Shown here: positions 28,312 through 35,571 of the stretch, piece by piece
How the letters are laid out: the number at the start of each line of letters is the position of its first letter
Numbering within the stretch: the first letter of the stretch is position 1
Source: Phosphitispora fastidiosa
GTDB taxonomy: Bacteria > Bacillota > Thermincolia > Thermincolales > UBA2595
Reading direction: 5' to 3'
NCBI RefSeq assembly: GCF_019008365.1
Contig: NZ_JAHHUL010000023.1
Location: 1 to 55,018 of the forward strand
Length of the DNA: 55,018 bases
Made by a program: the position numbers and the translations under genes
The notes under the pieces: generated by a model
Databases searched by the model: none
The model's input: only the letters and a program-made list of their open reading frames with translations
Told to the model about the DNA's origin: nothing

Positions 28312-28517
28312 AGGTTTCGGTTTGAAAATAAAAAACCCGGGCACTCTAACTCTCTTTCGCTAATGTCGAAAGAGAGTTAGAGTGCCCGGGTTTCGTCATC
28401 ACGTGACTCACCCTAAACCAAATGCCTGATTTATCCCTAGCCCCGGTCGATGTGACCGGAACTAAAAGAAGGCCCCAGCTCCCTAATTCAGATTTTTCCA
28501 TTCAGGTTTCGGTTTGA
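28312..28517. repeat. 14-bp direct repeats in the ablA leader
   Basis: AGGTTTCGGTTTGA occurs at 28312-28325 and again at 28504-28517 (plus strand), 192 bases apart. The segment between them includes the 27-bp terminator hairpin. Confidence 0.85.
28325..28393 (-). terminator. 27-bp-stem terminator in the ablA leader
   Basis: A perfect 27-bp stem (28333-28359 with 28367-28393) with a 7-base loop is followed on the minus strand by TTTTTTATTTT (partly within the stem base). It lies between the ablA promoter and ablA, so it must be conditional if ablA is to be expressed from that promoter. Confidence 0.85.
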
Positions 28518-28637
28518 TAACTTACATAACATCAACATGACCCTTACAACAATCCACACCCGTTCAGAAGCCCCGGCGTATTGCTGCTCGAACCATACTT
28601 ACTCCCTGAATTTACTTCACCTTAAATTTGCTCTTAT

Positions 28638-28666
28638 ATTTTACCATTAAATTACTTAAATGTCAA
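28638..28666 (-). promoter_or_regulatory. Near-consensus promoter for the ablA leader
   Basis: TTGACA (28661-28666), 17 bases, TAAAAT (28638-28643) on the minus strand, about 50 bases after the stop of the pseudouridine synthase gene. Confidence 0.8.
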
Positions 28667-28716
28667 GCGGCAGTAAGGCAGCCGATTTAGCAGCCTTAGG
28701 CTCCGGGGCGGCCGGC

Positions 28717-29727
28717 TTACTTTTCCTGAGCTCTCAGCCCTGCAATAAGCTCCTCAAAATATGGCGGAATATCTGCCTGAAACTCCATAAACTGCCCAGT
28801 TACCGGATGCCTGAAGCCCAGGAGCAAAGCGTGCAGCGCCTGTCCTTTAAGGCCCAGAGCATCCTTTTTAGGTCCGTAAACAGGGTCTCCGGCTACCGGA
28901 TGGCCCAAATAGGCCATGTGTACCCTTATCTGGTGTGTCCGGCCTGTCTCCAAATGACATTCTACTAAGGTATAATGTTCAAACCGCTCCAAAACCCGAT
29001 ATTTTGTGACCGCATTTTTGGAGTTTCTGGTAACCACCGCCATTTTCTTGCGATCCCTGGGGTCACGCCCCAGAGGGGCATCAACAATGCCCCCAGGCTC
29101 CTTGACCACACCTTTGACCAGAGCAATATATTTTCTGGAAACAGAGTGTTCCTTGAGCTGGTCGGCCAGGCTCAAATGGGCCCGGTCATTTTTGGCCACG
29201 ACCAGCAGCCCTGAGGTATCTTTATCAATTCTATGGACAATACCGGGCCTGATCACCCCATTAATGCCCGAGAGGTCATCACAGTGGTACAAAAGAGCAT
29301 TTACAAGTGTCCCCGAATAATTTCCCGCCGCCGGATGTACAACCATCCCCTGGGGCTTATTGACTACCAGCAGGTCACTGTCTTCATATACGATATCCAG
29401 TGGTATGTTTTCGACCGCAACCTCCTGCAGCTCAGGAACGGGGATTTTCACCAAGACCCGGTCCCCCTCCCTGACCTTATAGTTTGATTTAGCCACACCT
29501 CCGTTTACAGTAACGGCACCTATTTCAACAAGCTTCTGCGCTCTGGTGCGTGAAAAATCGGGGTCCAGACCCGCTATAAAAACATCGAGTCGTTGTCCTT
29601 TAGCTTCCCCGGTGACACCTTGCTCCAGTTCCTGCCCGGCGCCGCTTAATTCTTCAGGCTCATCGTCCCATTCCCTGAATTCATCTGATGTTTCCCGTAT
29701 TTCTTCGGTTCCTTTGTTTCTATTCAT
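28717..29727 (-). CDS. RluA/RluD family pseudouridine synthase
   Basis: A 336-residue RNA pseudouridine synthase, probably acting on 23S rRNA as do RluD and YlyB. After an acidic N-terminal tail of about 45 residues comes an S4 RNA-binding domain (about 46-105, QRLDVFIAGL ... VNGGVAKSNYKV). The catalytic domain has the aspartate motif GIVHRIDKDTSGLLVVAK near residue 164 and TGRTHQIRVHMAYLGHPV near residue 261. The acidic tail is longer than usual; an internal start near the S4 domain is possible, but the upstream ATG has GGAG and lies 2 bases after the lspA stop, suggesting coupling. lspA-rluD order is common in Firmicutes. Confidence 0.93.
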   Translation of the reverse strand: MNRNKGTEEIRETSDEFREWDDEPEELSGAGQELEQGVTGEAKGQRLDVFIAGLDPDFSRTRAQKLVEIGAVTVNGGVAKSNYKVREGDRVLVKIPVPELQEVAVENIPLDIVYEDSDLLVVNKPQGMVVHPAAGNYSGTLVNALLYHCDDLSGINGVIRPGIVHRIDKDTSGLLVVAKNDRAHLSLADQLKEHSVSRKYIALVKGVVKEPGGIVDAPLGRDPRDRKKMAVVTRNSKNAVTKYRVLERFEHYTLVECHLETGRTHQIRVHMAYLGHPVAGDPVYGPKKDALGLKGQALHALLLGFRHPVTGQFMEFQADIPPYFEELIAGLRAQEK

Positions 29728-29729
29728 AG

Positions 29730-30188
29730 TTATATCGGCTCCTGTTTCTGTTTTCTCCAGTCATCTTTCATTAGTTCTATAAAAAGTATGCCCACACCAA
29801 AGACTATTCCCATATCAGCAATATTAAACACCGGCCAGACCCTGAAATCAAAAAAATCGACTACCTGGCCAAATCTCAGGCGGTCTATCAGGTTTCCAAC
29901 CGCACCACCAACCTGAAGCGCCAGCCCGGTTTTCAGGAGAACTTTCCTGGCCGGAATCCGCCTGGCAAAAAAAATAATCCCCAGCAGCACAACTACCGTG
30001 ACAGAAACAAAAAACACTGTCTTATAAGGCAGCATGCCAAAAGCTGCTCCCGGATTCATTACATAAGTTATGTAAAACACCGGTTCAATAACAGGTATGG
30101 ATTCACTTTTAGTCATCCTGCTGATAACAAACCACTTGGAAAACTGGTCTGCAGCCAGGAGTCCCAGAGCAAGTAATATGTACCGCAA
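29730..30188 (-). CDS. lspA: Lipoprotein signal peptidase (signal peptidase II)
   Basis: A 152-residue membrane aspartyl protease that cleaves prolipoprotein signal peptides. Four hydrophobic segments are apparent (starting near residues 3, 60, 85 and 125). The two catalytic aspartates lie in GNLIDRL and in FNIADMGI, and NPGAAFGML is the conserved family box near residue 45. The TTG start has GGAGG 9 bases upstream. It precedes the pseudouridine synthase. Confidence 0.95.
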   Translation of the reverse strand: MRYILLALGLLAADQFSKWFVISRMTKSESIPVIEPVFYITYVMNPGAAFGMLPYKTVFFVSVTVVVLLGIIFFARRIPARKVLLKTGLALQVGGAVGNLIDRLRFGQVVDFFDFRVWPVFNIADMGIVFGVGILFIELMKDDWRKQKQEPI

Positions 30189-30311
30189 TGGCTGATACCT
30201 CCGTCAGTTTTAGTCAGTCTCTGTTCCCATATTTATTTGCTGCTTCATTTTATCATAGGCGACAGGCAGATTCAAGCTAACGGCTTTAGGATAAGCGCCC
30301 ATCTCTGCAGA

Positions 30312-30358
30312 CGGAAAACAAAGGGCTGCCTATCTGCTGCTGCAGCATTTGGCAACCC
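30312..30358 (-). terminator. Terminator after the yteA-like gene
   Basis: On the minus strand, an 8-bp stem GGGTTGCC/GGCAGCCC encloses a smaller TGCTGC/GCAGCA hairpin and is followed by TTTGTTTT. It lies just after the stop of the zinc-finger gene and before lspA. Confidence 0.6.
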
Positions 30359-30365
30359 GTTTGAT

Positions 30366-31106
30366 TCACAGGTGGGAATTCTTTTGTGTCCCCTTCTTTT
30401 CCCTGCTGTGGATGGTTTCATCATCTTCGCCGTCAAAGTCCTGATAAATCATCCCATCAACATTCTTCTCATATGGGATCTGTTCAACCCGTTCGACAGT
30501 GCCGACATTTTCATCGGCATCAATATACATATGGTCATAGTCGGTGACCCCGTGGACACTGATATCCTGGGGAGTCTCCGAGGTACCGAACCTGGCCACT
30601 GCCTGCCAGGTATCCTCACCGTCAAACATTATTTCATCCTCGGCATCACCCAGTTCGAACTCTGAGTTATCATGTGTAAAGCCGCCAAACGGGGGTACAA
30701 TCACATCCTCTTCAATCGGCCTCGGATGCCGGTCTGGCAGTTGTTCCCCCTTCTCTTTACATTTAATGCACATAGTCGTGGCCGGCATAGCTTCTAACCG
30801 CTCCAGAGGAATCTCAGTACCACAGGTATCACACTTTCCGTAAGCACCTTCTTTAATCTTTGTCAGGGCATCTTCAATTTTGGCCAGGTGCATTTGGGCG
30901 GCTTCCCTGAGAGCTATATCCTTACTTCGCTCAAAGGTCTCTGTTCCCAGATCCGCCGGGTGATTGTCATACATTGAAAGTTCACTGATCGAATCCTGGG
31001 CAGGAACCTCCAGGGCCCCTTCCTCCATGTGTGTTATCCGTTCCCTGATTTCCTGCCTCTCCTGCACCAGTTTCTGCCTGAACTGCTCCATCAGTTTCCT
31101 ATCCAT
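30366..31106 (-). CDS. yteA: TraR/DksA-type zinc-finger protein, YteA family
   Basis: A 246-residue protein of the YteA family found in spore-forming Firmicutes. Residues about 1-95 form the coiled-coil DksA-like part, with DNHPADLGTETFERSKDIAL near residue 44. The zinc finger is KCDTCGTEIPLER near residue 85 with the second pair in MCIKCKEKGE near residue 107. The C-terminal half is acidic, with the segment VIVPPFGGFTHD and an aspartate-rich tail typical of the family. The start at 31106 has CAGGAGG directly upstream. Its role is not established; DksA relatives act on RNA polymerase. Confidence 0.85.
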   Translation of the reverse strand: MDRKLMEQFRQKLVQERQEIRERITHMEEGALEVPAQDSISELSMYDNHPADLGTETFERSKDIALREAAQMHLAKIEDALTKIKEGAYGKCDTCGTEIPLERLEAMPATTMCIKCKEKGEQLPDRHPRPIEEDVIVPPFGGFTHDNSEFELGDAEDEIMFDGEDTWQAVARFGTSETPQDISVHGVTDYDHMYIDADENVGTVERVEQIPYEKNVDGMIYQDFDGEDDETIHSREKKGTQKNSHL

Positions 31107-31126
31107 GTCCGCCTCCTGAGTTGGTG

Positions 31127-31672
31127 TCATAATTGCTGCTTGTCCGGCTGCTCAATTATCCTGACAATTTCATCAACCGGCCTCCGGGCCGGTGGTTCGT
31201 TTGTCTCTGCAGCATAGCCGACAGGCACAATGGCAACCGGAATTGTGCCCCGTGGGATATCCAGGGCTTCCATAACAAGGGGCTCATCAAAAGAGCCGAC
31301 CCAGCAGGTGCCAAGTCCATAACCCTCGGCAGCCAGCAGGATGTTTTGCACGGCAGCCGCCGTATCCTGGATTACATACAGGTTGCGGCCCCGCTCCCGG
31401 TAACGGGCAGCCGTCATCTCGGGAATAGCACATACAACGATTATTACCGGGGCTTCACCGATAAAACGCTGGTTTGCCGCTGCCGAAGCCAGCTCATATT
31501 TCTTCTTTTCGTTATATATCACGTAGAATTCCCATGGCTGGACATTACCGGCACTGGGAGCCCATCTGGCGGCATCAATTATCCTGCCAATGGTTGCCAT
31601 GGGAACCTGTTCATTCTTAAATCTCCTGGTACTCCGTCTCTCCAGGATTGCTTCGATAACATCTTTGGTCAC
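31127..31672 (-). CDS. Nitroreductase family flavoprotein
   Basis: A 181-residue FMN-dependent NAD(P)H oxidoreductase-like protein. Family features are ILERRSTRRF near the N-terminus (FMN phosphate contacts), AARWAPSAGNVQPWEFYVI near residue 34, the helix DTAAAVQNILLAAEGYGLGTCWVG near residue 100 (listed in parts DTAAAVQNILL and GLGTCWVG), and VAIVPVGYA near the end. The GTG start has GAGGAGGG upstream. It precedes the yteA-like gene by 20 bases and follows the DUF5665 gene by 17 bases, so these three probably share a transcript. The physiological substrate is unknown. Confidence 0.88.
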   Translation of the reverse strand: MTKDVIEAILERRSTRRFKNEQVPMATIGRIIDAARWAPSAGNVQPWEFYVIYNEKKKYELASAAANQRFIGEAPVIIVVCAIPEMTAARYRERGRNLYVIQDTAAAVQNILLAAEGYGLGTCWVGSFDEPLVMEALDIPRGTIPVAIVPVGYAAETNEPPARRPVDEIVRIIEQPDKQQL

Positions 31673-31689
31673 ACCTGTCCCTCCTCATT

Positions 31690-32004
31690 TTACTGAAGCT
31701 TAAGGTTGTTTTGAACAATTTTAACAATATCGGCAATAAACTCCCCGATAATCGGTAGGTTAAGAACCTGCAATCTCTGCAGGGTGTAAATAACCAGCGC
31801 CCCAAGAAGGGTAAAGCCCACCGCCATTCCCAAACCCCGGGCCACCCCGGCAAAAAAGTTAATATAAAACAACCTCCCGGGACGGTTCAGCAGCTCAACA
31901 TATTCTGCAAGCTTCATTTTCTCCATTGCGGTCCCGAGCTCGTCGATTTTACGGGTCAGATAAGTTTCGTCCCCGTTCTGTTTCTTTTCCGCCAGCGCAA
32001 CCAC
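31690..32004 (-). CDS. DUF5665 family membrane protein
   Basis: A small 104-residue protein with the DUF5665 pattern: a charged N-terminal helix (KIDELGTAMEKMKLAEYVEL), the conserved LLNRPGRLFYINFFAGVARG near residue 38 and a membrane segment GMAVGFTLLGALVIYTL near residue 60, followed by LNLPIIGEFIADIVKIVQ. The GTG start has a GGGGG run immediately upstream. The family occurs widely in Firmicutes and its function is unknown. Confidence 0.85.
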   Translation of the reverse strand: MVALAEKKQNGDETYLTRKIDELGTAMEKMKLAEYVELLNRPGRLFYINFFAGVARGLGMAVGFTLLGALVIYTLQRLQVLNLPIIGEFIADIVKIVQNNLKLQ

Positions 32005-32141
32005 CCCCGCAGGTTAGTAATAATTTGCCCAGAATGTTTTAAATAAACACATGGTTTCACTACAATATATTTGGAATGATATACAATATAGAAGTCTTTA
32101 GACAAATTTCCTAAAAAACCTTCCTTATCAGTTGATGAACG

Positions 32142-32168
32142 AAAAAAAAGAGGGCTGTTTAAGCCCCC
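32142..32168 (-). terminator. Terminator after the 6-heme cytochrome gene
   Basis: On the minus strand a 7-bp stem GGGGGCT/AGCCCTC with a 5-base loop is followed by TTTTTTTT. It lies about 50 bases after the cytochrome stop and closes the four-gene cluster. Confidence 0.85.
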
Positions 32169-32215
32169 CGATAATCTCAGAGTGTTTCCGAAACTGATTC
32201 TTGATTATTTAATTG

Positions 32216-33724
32216 TTAGATAGTCGGGTTGGTTCCTGCTGCTTTTTGATCCCAGAAATACTGAGTGTTCTTGAAGGTTTCAGCCTTAGAATCACTGTGG
32301 CACTTCCAGCATACAGCCATGTTGGTGTAACGCTTCAGAGCTGAGGATGCGTTTACGTCAGGTGAAGTTACAGGCTGATTCTGAGCATCCAGCATAATTG
32401 CAGCATCAGTACCGTGAGCAAAGTGACAGGTCAGACATACCATGTTAGTGCCTTCACCGATCATGTCAGACTTGAGGCCCTGGCTGATCTTGTGACGGAA
32501 TGCTGAACTGAAGGTACCTGTTTCTTCTGCGGCGCTGTTAGCATTGTAATCAGTGTGGCAGGCAGCACAGAATGCGTTAACACCTGACACATAAGTTGTA
32601 ACTTCGTTAACAGGTACATTGTTGGGAGCGGTAGCAATCTGGTTCACGCCTACCTTAACAACTGTAACAGGAGCTACATCCATCTGAACCTGACCCAGGT
32701 CAGCCGGCAGTACGCCGCTTGGATCTGTGAAATAGCCTTCATTGTAATGAACTTCAAGGACATCATTATAGGATTTGGTCGGGTCACCCTGAACCTTGTA
32801 GTTCCATTCTGCTGTCCCGTCTCCGTTGCTGTCATACAGGACACGAATCTGTGACCAGTAGGCCTTGGGCTTTCCATAGGTGTAACCATAGAGCCATGGT
32901 TCTGTAATAGCATTTCCATCAGCATCTGCTGCTGTATAGTGTCCGGTTGTTGCATCTAAAGCCAGGGTAGCATTTACAATCTTCTTACCACCAGTCGGGT
33001 TGCCGGCTGCATCTGTAGGAGCAGTGGCGCCCATGTTATTAGGGTTGTAGTGGAGAAGCCTGTCACTGTAGGAACCGTGCGGAGCGTGGCAGCTTGCACA
33101 GGTAAATTCCTTACCCCATGTGTTTACATCAGTACTGGTTCTGTTACCACCTGGTGCTGCACTGGTAGTCATTACACCGGTAGCCATGTGAACTGAAGCA
33201 TTACCTACTGCCTTGTCAGGGTCACCGCCGAAGGTACCGGCATTGGAACCCTCAAATACGTTATAGAAGCCTAAAGTACCGTCATGGCAAGCTGTACAGG
33301 TGTTATAAACACCGTTTTTGAACAGCAGGTCCCTGCCTGAAGCGGTGTGAGTCTGGTGGCAGGAAGCACAGGAGTTGGTGTCATTGGTGTACTCACCGTG
33401 TGTCGCGTGCCCTTCAACGTTTTTGATAACATCACTGAAACTGGTTCCATCATTAACATCTACATTTTTACCTGTTTGGTTAGCGTTTACCAGCCCGGGT
33501 GTAACGGTGGTTGAATCTACATGACCACCGCCGGAAGTCAGAGGAGTATTGTACTTGTCAGAAGTTGTGTCAGGATCATAATCTCCTGGTGCGGCAAGTG
33601 CAACACTTACTCCGAGTGTCAGCATTAAGGCCAGCGCTAACGCCATTACTAAACTGAACTTTTTCACTTTGTTTCCTCCTTTAATCTCTGCGGATAGTTT
33701 AGAATATTTCACCATACTTTTCAT
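32216..33724 (-). CDS. Secreted 6-heme c-type cytochrome (paired CXXCH type)
   Basis: A 502-residue exported cytochrome. Six CXXCH haem-binding motifs are present (CASCH, CTACH, CASCH, CAACH, CLTCH, CWKCH); the first two form the doubled-CXXCH arrangement with the SGRDLLFKNG linker. The signal peptide is VKKFSLVMALALALMLTLG, then ALA before APGDYD. Two in-frame starts have equally good ribosome sites: ATG at 33724 (GGAGGTGA) and GTG at 33667 (GGAGGAAA), the latter giving a conventional signal peptide and 483 residues. There are long haem-free stretches between motifs 3 and 4. It is last in a cluster with a 12-heme cytochrome and was probably built for electron transfer outside the membrane; the partner is unknown. 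Confidence 0.9.
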   Translation of the reverse strand: MKSMVKYSKLSAEIKGGNKVKKFSLVMALALALMLTLGVSVALAAPGDYDPDTTSDKYNTPLTSGGGHVDSTTVTPGLVNANQTGKNVDVNDGTSFSDVIKNVEGHATHGEYTNDTNSCASCHQTHTASGRDLLFKNGVYNTCTACHDGTLGFYNVFEGSNAGTFGGDPDKAVGNASVHMATGVMTTSAAPGGNRTSTDVNTWGKEFTCASCHAPHGSYSDRLLHYNPNNMGATAPTDAAGNPTGGKKIVNATLALDATTGHYTAADADGNAITEPWLYGYTYGKPKAYWSQIRVLYDSNGDGTAEWNYKVQGDPTKSYNDVLEVHYNEGYFTDPSGVLPADLGQVQMDVAPVTVVKVGVNQIATAPNNVPVNEVTTYVSGVNAFCAACHTDYNANSAAEETGTFSSAFRHKISQGLKSDMIGEGTNMVCLTCHFAHGTDAAIMLDAQNQPVTSPDVNASSALKRYTNMAVCWKCHSDSKAETFKNTQYFWDQKAAGTNPTI

Positions 33725-33826
33725 AGTTTCACCTCCTTTCTTAAGCAATCTCAGGTGATTGATCAGTGGAATACCACTTGATACCATAATGATGGATTAA
33801 TGATTGATGGATTGCTGATAAATGGA

Positions 33827-34840
33827 TTACTGTGTCTGGAAAACGGCTACCCTCTGATTGGTGGTGTCTGTCACATATATCCGGCCCCTGTCGTCAATAA
33901 ACATACCGTTAGGCAGGGAGAACTGTTTTTCACCTTCACCGTATCCACCGATGGAAAATACCTGTTTACCGTCTTTGTCAAAACCGTAAATCCTGTGGGT
34001 CAGATTGCTGACGGCATATAAATTCCCCTTGGAGTCGACTCCGATACCCCTTGGATTGACAAACACAGACTGGCCTTTGCCATCCTTGGAACCATTAACT
34101 GTCTTCTTGTATTTCCCGTCTTTGTCAAAGACCTGGAGCCTCTGGTTTCCTGTATCAGTAACATATACATTTCCGGCGTCATCCACGGCTGCCGCATTGG
34201 GAGCATTCAGCTCACCGGGTTTAGTGCCTTTCTTGCCGAACTCGCTGACTAATTTACCGTTTAAGTCAAAGACCTTTACTGTATGAAGCTTGACATCAGT
34301 TACATAAACCCTGTCATTTTTAATTGCTATCCCGGCAGGCATCTGAAAAACACCTTCCGAGGCGCTCTTCTCGGCAAACAGGCCCTTGAAATTACCATCC
34401 TTGTCAAACCTGGATACAGACCCGTTATACAGGTCGGCTACATATACATTACCTTTGCTGTCTCCTGCCAACCCGTACGGGAACTGGAATTGTCCGGGTT
34501 CGGAGCCTGCTTCGCCAAAGGTCTTGATGGGATTTCCGTCATAATCAAAAATCTGGACCCTCTTGTTATTTGTATCAGCAATATAAATCTGTTCATTGGC
34601 TACGGTAACTGCCATTGGTTTATCAAACTCACCGCCCCCGAACTTGCCGTAAATCAGTCTTACAAAAGACGGCTCACCCGAAGGAGTGTTGGCAAAATTC
34701 TGCAGACCATTGAAAACATCCTTATTGGTAAGGTAACTGTATAGAAAACCTGTCAGTGCGATTACAAACATTAACTGTATAATCCAGTAGACGTACTTTC
34801 TCTTGATAATAATACCTGTTTTTCCCGCAACTTCTGCCAT
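33827..34840 (-). CDS. Membrane-anchored NHL-repeat beta-propeller
   Basis: A 337-residue protein with one N-terminal membrane segment (about residues 18-40, WIIQLMFVIALTGFLYSYL) and six NHL repeats filling residues 60-337, each with the pattern NVYVTDTGNQRLQVFDKDG. The number suggests a six-bladed propeller facing the outside. No catalytic motif is seen, and propellers of this type usually act as protein-binding scaffolds. It is located between the TPR protein and the 6-heme cytochrome, all in one direction, and NHL proteins recur beside multiheme cytochromes, so a structural or assembly role in that complex is inferred. Confidence 0.9.
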   Translation of the reverse strand: MAEVAGKTGIIIKRKYVYWIIQLMFVIALTGFLYSYLTNKDVFNGLQNFANTPSGEPSFVRLIYGKFGGGEFDKPMAVTVANEQIYIADTNNKRVQIFDYDGNPIKTFGEAGSEPGQFQFPYGLAGDSKGNVYVADLYNGSVSRFDKDGNFKGLFAEKSASEGVFQMPAGIAIKNDRVYVTDVKLHTVKVFDLNGKLVSEFGKKGTKPGELNAPNAAAVDDAGNVYVTDTGNQRLQVFDKDGKYKKTVNGSKDGKGQSVFVNPRGIGVDSKGNLYAVSNLTHRIYGFDKDGKQVFSIGGYGEGEKQFSLPNGMFIDDRGRIYVTDTTNQRVAVFQTQ

Positions 34841-34891
34841 ATGCCCCCGGCCTCAAATTCAGCCGGTCTTCACCTCTCTTACGGTTTATTT

Positions 34892-35557
34892 TTACTTAAG
34901 CCTGGCCAGAGCATCCTTGGCTTCCTGGAACTTAGGATCATAGTCTAAAGCTTTCTGGTAAAGCTCCTTGGCTCCATTTTTATCCCCTGTTTTCTCAGCA
35001 GAAACACCGATCTGATAAATAACATCTGCTGAGCCCGGATTCTCATCATTAGCCCTGTTGAGAGCAGTAATCGCCGACTTGTAATTGCCTTGGAGGTTAT
35101 AGACCACACCCATCATCATGAAGGGCTTGTAATCCCTCGGTGACAGCTTGGCAGCCTGGGAAAATGCTTCCAGCGCCTCATCATACTTATCCATGTCCTT
35201 ATAAACCAATCCCATATTGTAGTAAGGAGCAGCATATTTCTTGTCCAGGTCGGCAGCAATCTGAAACTGCTGCAAGGCTTCATTATTTTGACCTTTAAGG
35301 AACAGAGTGTACCCGTAGTTGACCCTCATTTCAGGCTTTTTCGGTTCAGCGTCAACCTGGGACTTATAAAATGCCAGCTGTTGTTCCACACGGGTTTGTT
35401 CCACGGACTTCCAGAAAAAAGTCTTACCCACCAGGAAACCTGAGGCTGCGAATACGGTTGCTGATATCAAAATAACAGCGATAGCCTGTAAAAGAGTAAA
35501 TGTCTTTTCATGTGAATTAATCCTTATCTTCCCGGCTTCAGGTGCTGCAGAACTCAT
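34892..35557 (-). CDS. Membrane-anchored TPR protein
   Basis: A 221-residue protein. A membrane segment (about residues 20-45, AIAVILISATVFAASGFLVG) follows a short cytoplasmic N-terminus. Residues 75-221 hold about four tetratricopeptide repeats, such as APYYNMGLVYKDMDKYDEAL and ADVIYQIGVSAEKTGDKNGA. It would be an extracytoplasmic protein-interaction platform. It lies 14 bases after the 12-heme cytochrome gene, so it is almost certainly cotranscribed; a role in cytochrome assembly or anchoring is inferred from context only. Confidence 0.9.
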   Translation of the reverse strand: MSSAAPEAGKIRINSHEKTFTLLQAIAVILISATVFAASGFLVGKTFFWKSVEQTRVEQQLAFYKSQVDAEPKKPEMRVNYGYTLFLKGQNNEALQQFQIAADLDKKYAAPYYNMGLVYKDMDKYDEALEAFSQAAKLSPRDYKPFMMMGVVYNLQGNYKSAITALNRANDENPGSADVIYQIGVSAEKTGDKNGAKELYQKALDYDPKFQEAKDALARLK

Positions 35558-35571
35558 CAGTCAATTCCCCC

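Larger units (their letters stand above)
28288..28631 (-). promoter_or_regulatory. Long structured leader of ablA, riboswitch or attenuator candidate
   Basis: From the promoter at 28638-28666 to the ablA start there are about 340 transcribed bases without a gene. Predicted by eye: a 5' hairpin (TTCAG/CTGAA outer, GTAT/ATAC inner), a hairpin CCGGTC/GACCGG near 28440, a small GTCA/TGAC hairpin, then a very stable terminator (28325-28393). An alternative 8-bp pairing of TTAGGGTG with CACTCTAA would disrupt the terminator. I could not match it to T-box, lysine, c-di-AMP, cobalamin, M-box or c-di-GMP consensus elements. Confidence 0.6.

Noticed and set aside
28288-28631. T-box, lysine, c-di-AMP, cobalamin, M-box or c-di-GMP riboswitch as identity of the ablA leader
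   Set aside because: None of the diagnostic conserved blocks I know could be found; AGGGTGAGTCACGTGA only superficially resembles a T-box sequence.
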